From NCBI RefSeq assembly GCF_010725485.1, contig NZ_AP022598.1, positions 5,332,001 through 5,396,000 on the forward strand: 64,000 bases of DNA. Reading direction: 5' to 3'. The notes below the pieces were generated by a model that did not search any database, was not told where the DNA came from, and saw only the letters and a list, made by a program, of their open reading frames with translations. Position numbers and translations under genes: made by a program. Shown here one piece after another: positions 60,860 through 64,000 of this stretch. Every line of letters starts with the position of its first letter. The first letter of the stretch is position 1. Origin of the DNA: Mycolicibacterium parafortuitum (GTDB lineage: Bacteria > Actinomycetota > Actinomycetes > Mycobacteriales > Mycobacteriaceae).

Positions 60860-63067
60860 GTGACCTGGCAATCGGTGCCCACCCGCTTCCTGGAGCAAGT
60901 GGTGCGGTCCCCGGCCCGGCCTCTGGGCCAGGGCATTGTCGTGGCGGTCGGCTTCCTGACCGCCGAGGTGCTGGCCGTCTACGCGCTGAAACAGATCGCC
61001 CCGGAGAACGCGTTCGGTGCGCTGCTGTTGCTGGGTGTGCTCGTGGTCTCGGCCGGCTGGGGTTTCGGCCTGTCGATCGCGACCTCGCTGGCCAGCGCCG
61101 CGGTGTATGCGTATCTGCATCTGGAGGGCCGCGACAGCCTGGCGCCTGCGCTGGCGATCTTCCTGACGCTGGCCTTCCTGACCAATGCGCTTGTCGGTCA
61201 GGCGCGGCTGCGCGCCGCCGAGGCGGAGCAGCGGCGCCGGGAGGCCGACCTCTCGGCCGATCTGGCGCGAGTGATGCTGCGCGCGCCTGCATTGGCGTCG
61301 GCCCTCGACGACGGCGGTGACAGGCTCGCCGGTGTGCTGGGGGTGCCGTACGCGACGCTGTCGGTCGGCGAGGCCGCTCCCGGCCCGGAGCAGATGGCCA
61401 TCGCGCTGAAATACGGCACCGAACACACCGGCACGCTGCTGGTCCCCAAGGACGTGCCGGTGGCCACGGTCCTGCGGATCCATCGGATCGTGCCCGCGCT
61501 CCAGGCGCTGCTGGCCGCGGCATGTGACCGGGAGGCGATGACGGCCGAGTTGGAAGTCAGCCGCCGCGAACTGGAGCGCTTCTTCGCCGTCGCGACCGAC
61601 CTGCTGTTCATCGGCAGCACCGCCGACGGTGCGTCGCGCCTCACCCGGGTCAACCCGGCGTTCGAACGGGCACTGGGCTATTCGGCGGCCGAGCTGATCG
61701 CCCGTCCGCTCCTGGAGTTCATCCACCCCGACGACCGGGTCCTCACCCGCGCGGCGTTGGCGGCGGTCCCCGACGGGGACGGCGCCGCGCAGTTCGAGAA
61801 CCGTTGTTTGCGGCGCGACGGGGGGGTGCGCTGGTTGGAGTGGAACATCGTCGTCGACGGTGATGTGCTGCTCGGCGGCGCGCGCGACGTCACCGAACGC
61901 AGGCAGGAACAGGACCGGCTGCGGGTGGCGCGCACCCAGCAGGCGGCGCTGCGCCGGGTCGCGACCCTCGTCGCGCGCGGGGGCGCGCTATCCGACGTCT
62001 ACACCGTCGCCGTCGCCGAACTGGCGCACAGCCTCGGAGTCGACCATGTGACGTTGATCGGCTTCGAGGCCGAAAAGACCGGGGTGGTGCTGGCGGCGCT
62101 GAATGTCGGGGACCAACCTGGTTGGGCGATCGGCGAGCGATTCACCCTCGACGACGACAGCGTCTGCGAGCAGGTTCAGCGCACCGGCGCGCCGGCCCGG
62201 GTCGAGGACTACAGCACCACCGCGGGGGAGATAACGCTGCGACTGCGCACCCTCGGTGTCTGCGAGGGCGCGGGTGCCCCGCTGATCGTGGACGGCCGGG
62301 TGCGCGGCGCACTGGTGGTGGGTTCTCATGTCCGGCAAGGGATTCCCGAAAGCGCCGAAGCGCACATCGGCGATTTCGCCGACCTCGTCTCGACCGCCAT
62401 CGCGAACGCCGAGACGCGGGCAGAGCTGACCGCCTCCCGGGCGCGTATCGTCGCCGCCGCCGACGAGGCCCGACGCGGCTTCGAACGCGACCTGCACGAC
62501 GGCGCCCAGCAGCGCATCGTGTCGTTGAGTCTGCAGCTGCGGGCCGCCGAAGCCGCGGCCGACGCGGATGAGGATCTGCGCGCCCAGCTCTCCGCCGCGG
62601 TCGACGGTCTGGCCGGGCTGCATTCGGATCTGCAGGAGCTCTCGCGCGGTCTGCACCCCGCGGTGTTGTCCCGGGGCGGCCTGAAACCGGCGATGCGCAA
62701 TCTCGCGCGCCGCTCGACAGTGCCTGTCGAGTTGGACGTCGCGGTGGAGCAGCGCCTGCCCGAACCGGTCGAGGTCGCCGCGTATTACGTTGTCGCAGAG
62801 GCGTTGACCAACGTGGCGAAGCACTCCGACGCCGGGTCGGTCACGGTGCGGGTCGGAGTCGACGACGCCGGCGACCACGGCCGGGTCCTGCACCTGTCGG
62901 TGACCGACGACGGCAACGGCGGAGCGTCCGCGGACGGCGGTTCCGGGCTGGTGGGTCTGCGTGACCGGGTCGAGGCGTTGTCGGGGTCGCTGACCGTGAC
63001 CAGCCACCCGGGTGACGGCACCAGCATCCGAGCGACTATTCCGGTCCCCGACGCAGCAGCGACCTAG
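60860..63067 (+). CDS. Membrane sensor histidine kinase (DUF4118-PAS-GAF-HisKA_3-HATPase)
   Basis: 735 residues. Four N-terminal helices (about 22-118) resemble the DUF4118/KdpD-type membrane unit, then a linker coil, a PAS domain (about 235-355, ATDLLFIGSTADGASRLTRVNPAFERALGYS...), a GAF domain (about 370-525) and a NarX-type core with phospho-His546 in ERDLHDGAQQRIVSLSLQLR and ATPase boxes VVAEALTNVAKHS, VTDDGNGG and GSGLVGLRDRVEALSG. It is the natural partner of the NarL-type regulator at 59785. GTG 60860 has no ribosome-binding site and a -10 six bases upstream. Stop overlaps the convergent PTS gene by 4 bp. Confidence 0.9.
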   Translation: MTWQSVPTRFLEQVVRSPARPLGQGIVVAVGFLTAEVLAVYALKQIAPENAFGALLLLGVLVVSAGWGFGLSIATSLASAAVYAYLHLEGRDSLAPALAIFLTLAFLTNALVGQARLRAAEAEQRRREADLSADLARVMLRAPALASALDDGGDRLAGVLGVPYATLSVGEAAPGPEQMAIALKYGTEHTGTLLVPKDVPVATVLRIHRIVPALQALLAAACDREAMTAELEVSRRELERFFAVATDLLFIGSTADGASRLTRVNPAFERALGYSAAELIARPLLEFIHPDDRVLTRAALAAVPDGDGAAQFENRCLRRDGGVRWLEWNIVVDGDVLLGGARDVTERRQEQDRLRVARTQQAALRRVATLVARGGALSDVYTVAVAELAHSLGVDHVTLIGFEAEKTGVVLAALNVGDQPGWAIGERFTLDDDSVCEQVQRTGAPARVEDYSTTAGEITLRLRTLGVCEGAGAPLIVDGRVRGALVVGSHVRQGIPESAEAHIGDFADLVSTAIANAETRAELTASRARIVAAADEARRGFERDLHDGAQQRIVSLSLQLRAAEAAADADEDLRAQLSAAVDGLAGLHSDLQELSRGLHPAVLSRGGLKPAMRNLARRSTVPVELDVAVEQRLPEPVEVAAYYVVAEALTNVAKHSDAGSVTVRVGVDDAGDHGRVLHLSVTDDGNGGASADGGSGLVGLRDRVEALSGSLTVTSHPGDGTSIRATIPVPDAAAT

Positions 63068-64000
63068 CCGGCAGGCGCTCGGCCGCGGCCGCTGTCCTCC
63101 GACGCCGCGACCGGACGCGGGGGTGGCGGGGGCGCGCCGGCCGGCGGCGGGATCTTCGGGTAGCTGCGCCCGGTGACGGTTCCGGTGTCGGCCGCCGACC
63201 CTCCGCCGACGCCCGCCGGCAGTGGACGTCCCGGTGACGGATCCCAGCCGGTGTCCACCAGCCGGCGTTGCACCAGGATCGCCAGCGCGAGCAGGATGAT
63301 GCCGATCATCAACATCGTCACCGTGCCCCATACCGTGCCGAGTTTGGCGGCATTGCCCAGAAGTATTCCGTACCAACCGAAGTCGGCGTCGCCGAAAGTG
63401 GTGTTCTCGGATCCGAAGGATCCCAGGACCCGTACCAGCAGCGCGGGCAGGAAGGTGATCAACAGGCCGTTGACGAAGCCGCCGGCGATGGCGCCGCGGC
63501 GACCGCCCGTGGCATTGCCGTACACCCCCGCCGCGCCGCCGGTGAAGAAGTGCGGCACCAGGCCCGGGAGCACCAGCACCCACCCGAACGCCGGTCCGAG
63601 CCACACCGACAGCACCGCGAGCCCGAGCAGACCGGCGACGAAGCTGGAGACGAACCCGATCAGCACGGCGTTCTGCGCGTAGGGGAAGACGATCGGCGCG
63701 TCCAGCGCGGGCACGGCACCGGGCACCACCCGCTCGGCGATGCCCTGGAAGGCCGGCACCAGCTCGCCGAGGATGGTGCGGACGCCGAACAGGATCACCG
63801 CGACGGCGACACCGAAGCTCAGCCCCTCGGTGACGCCTTTCATCAGATAGTTGCCGACGTCGACAGCCGCACCGGCTCCGGTGTCGTCGGCGAACGCCGC
63901 GAACGCGGTCTCCTGCCCGGCCGTGTTCAGGTAGATCAGCGAGACCACCAGATACATCAGCACCATCGACAGCGCGGTCGCGACCATCGAATCCCTGAGG
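63064..64000 (-). CDS. PTS ascorbate-type permease (UlaA-like EIIC), N-terminus outside the window
   Basis: Partial; the frame is open to the window edge (about 312 residues seen, family length 450-500). IVFPYAQNAVLIGFVSSFVAGLLGLAVLSVW, VLPGLVPHFFTGGAAGVYGNATGGRRGAIAGGFVNGLLITFLPALL and ENTTFGDADFGWYGILLGN are UlaA/SgaT signatures. The C-terminal ~65 residues are an unusual cytoplasmic tail rich in Pro/Gly (PPPAGAPPPPPRPV), not usual for UlaA. EIIA/EIIB partners, if any, would be upstream beyond 64000. Substrate could be ascorbate or another sugar acid. Confidence 0.88.
   Translation of the reverse strand, partial: LRDSMVATALSMVLMYLVVSLIYLNTAGQETAFAAFADDTGAGAAVDVGNYLMKGVTEGLSFGVAVAVILFGVRTILGELVPAFQGIAERVVPGAVPALDAPIVFPYAQNAVLIGFVSSFVAGLLGLAVLSVWLGPAFGWVLVLPGLVPHFFTGGAAGVYGNATGGRRGAIAGGFVNGLLITFLPALLVRVLGSFGSENTTFGDADFGWYGILLGNAAKLGTVWGTVTMLMIGIILLALAILVQRRLVDTGWDPSPGRPLPAGVGGGSAADTGTVTGRSYPKIPPPAGAPPPPPRPVAASEDSGRGRAPAG

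Overview
The window is ordinary, densely coded chromosome from a high-GC actinobacterium, almost certainly a fast-growing, non-tuberculous mycobacterium (Mycolicibacterium type). From memory, gene order closely follows the M. tuberculosis stretch Rv2992c (gltX) to Rv3046c (DUF3349): gltX, leuB-serA, ilvBNC, cfp6, doxX, lppZ, gatCAB/pfkA, ligA, lpqA, mnmA/iscS, etfBA, the Rv3030-Rv3032 polysaccharide genes, serB2, ctaD, fecB, adhC. The esxQ/PE/PPE/IS block that M. tuberculosis carries between lpqA and mnmA is absent. I saw no transposase, integrase, prophage, CRISPR array or rRNA. GTG starts and 4-bp gene overlaps are common, and several promoters look suited to leaderless transcripts.

Layout. 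1-9.8 kb: tRNA-Gln, gltX and a FAH-family gene, an MFS transporter, serA-leuB plus a small membrane protein, an FAD oxidoreductase, wrbA and a DUF3159 protein. 9.8-13.5 kb: ilvB-ilvN-ilvC, preceded by a transcription-attenuation leader (21-residue leader peptide rich in Leu/Val/Ile, then an intrinsic terminator). 13.5-25 kb: envelope/redox genes (PH-domain antigen, DoxX, LppZ), a PrrB-like histidine kinase without a regulator, gatC-gatA-pfkA-gatB, an ACT protein and ligA. 25-30.5 kb: YjbR protein, acyl-CoA ligase, GAF-PAS-PAS-GGDEF diguanylate cyclase, MetE-like protein and a PknH_C-type lipoprotein. 30.5-36.4 kb: tRNA thiolation pair (iscS-mnmA), an OlsB/OlsA-like acyltransferase pair and etfB-etfA. 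36.6-42.5 kb: methyltransferase, GH57 enzyme and glycosyltransferase, overlapping and facing a hexapeptide acyltransferase; this matches the locus proposed for methylglucose lipopolysaccharide (MGLP). 42.6-44.9 kb: amino-acid:cation symporter and TB22.2-like secreted protein. 45-50.3 kb: a probable seven-gene operon headed by an unannotated ~53-residue ORF and yczE, divergent from a MocR-type regulator. 51.8-57.9 kb: serB2, ctaD, fecB, adhC, DUF3349. 58-64 kb: APC permease, a two-component island (NarL-type regulator, lone receiver, DUF4118/PAS/GAF kinase), and the window-truncated C-terminal part of a UlaA-type PTS permease.

The most unusual structures are short DNA and RNA elements. There are two related 33-bp tandem-repeat arrays. 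One overlaps the stop codon of the glycosyltransferase gene; the other is translated in frame as an 11-residue repeat at the N-terminus of SerB. The ilv leader appears to be a leaderless attenuator ORF. Two long intergenic inverted repeats follow ilvC and pfkA, and the etfB/methyltransferase, MocR/YczE and ctaD upstream regions carry palindromes. No gene-free stretch exceeds about 300 bp. Gene names follow remembered homologues and motif reading; no search was run.
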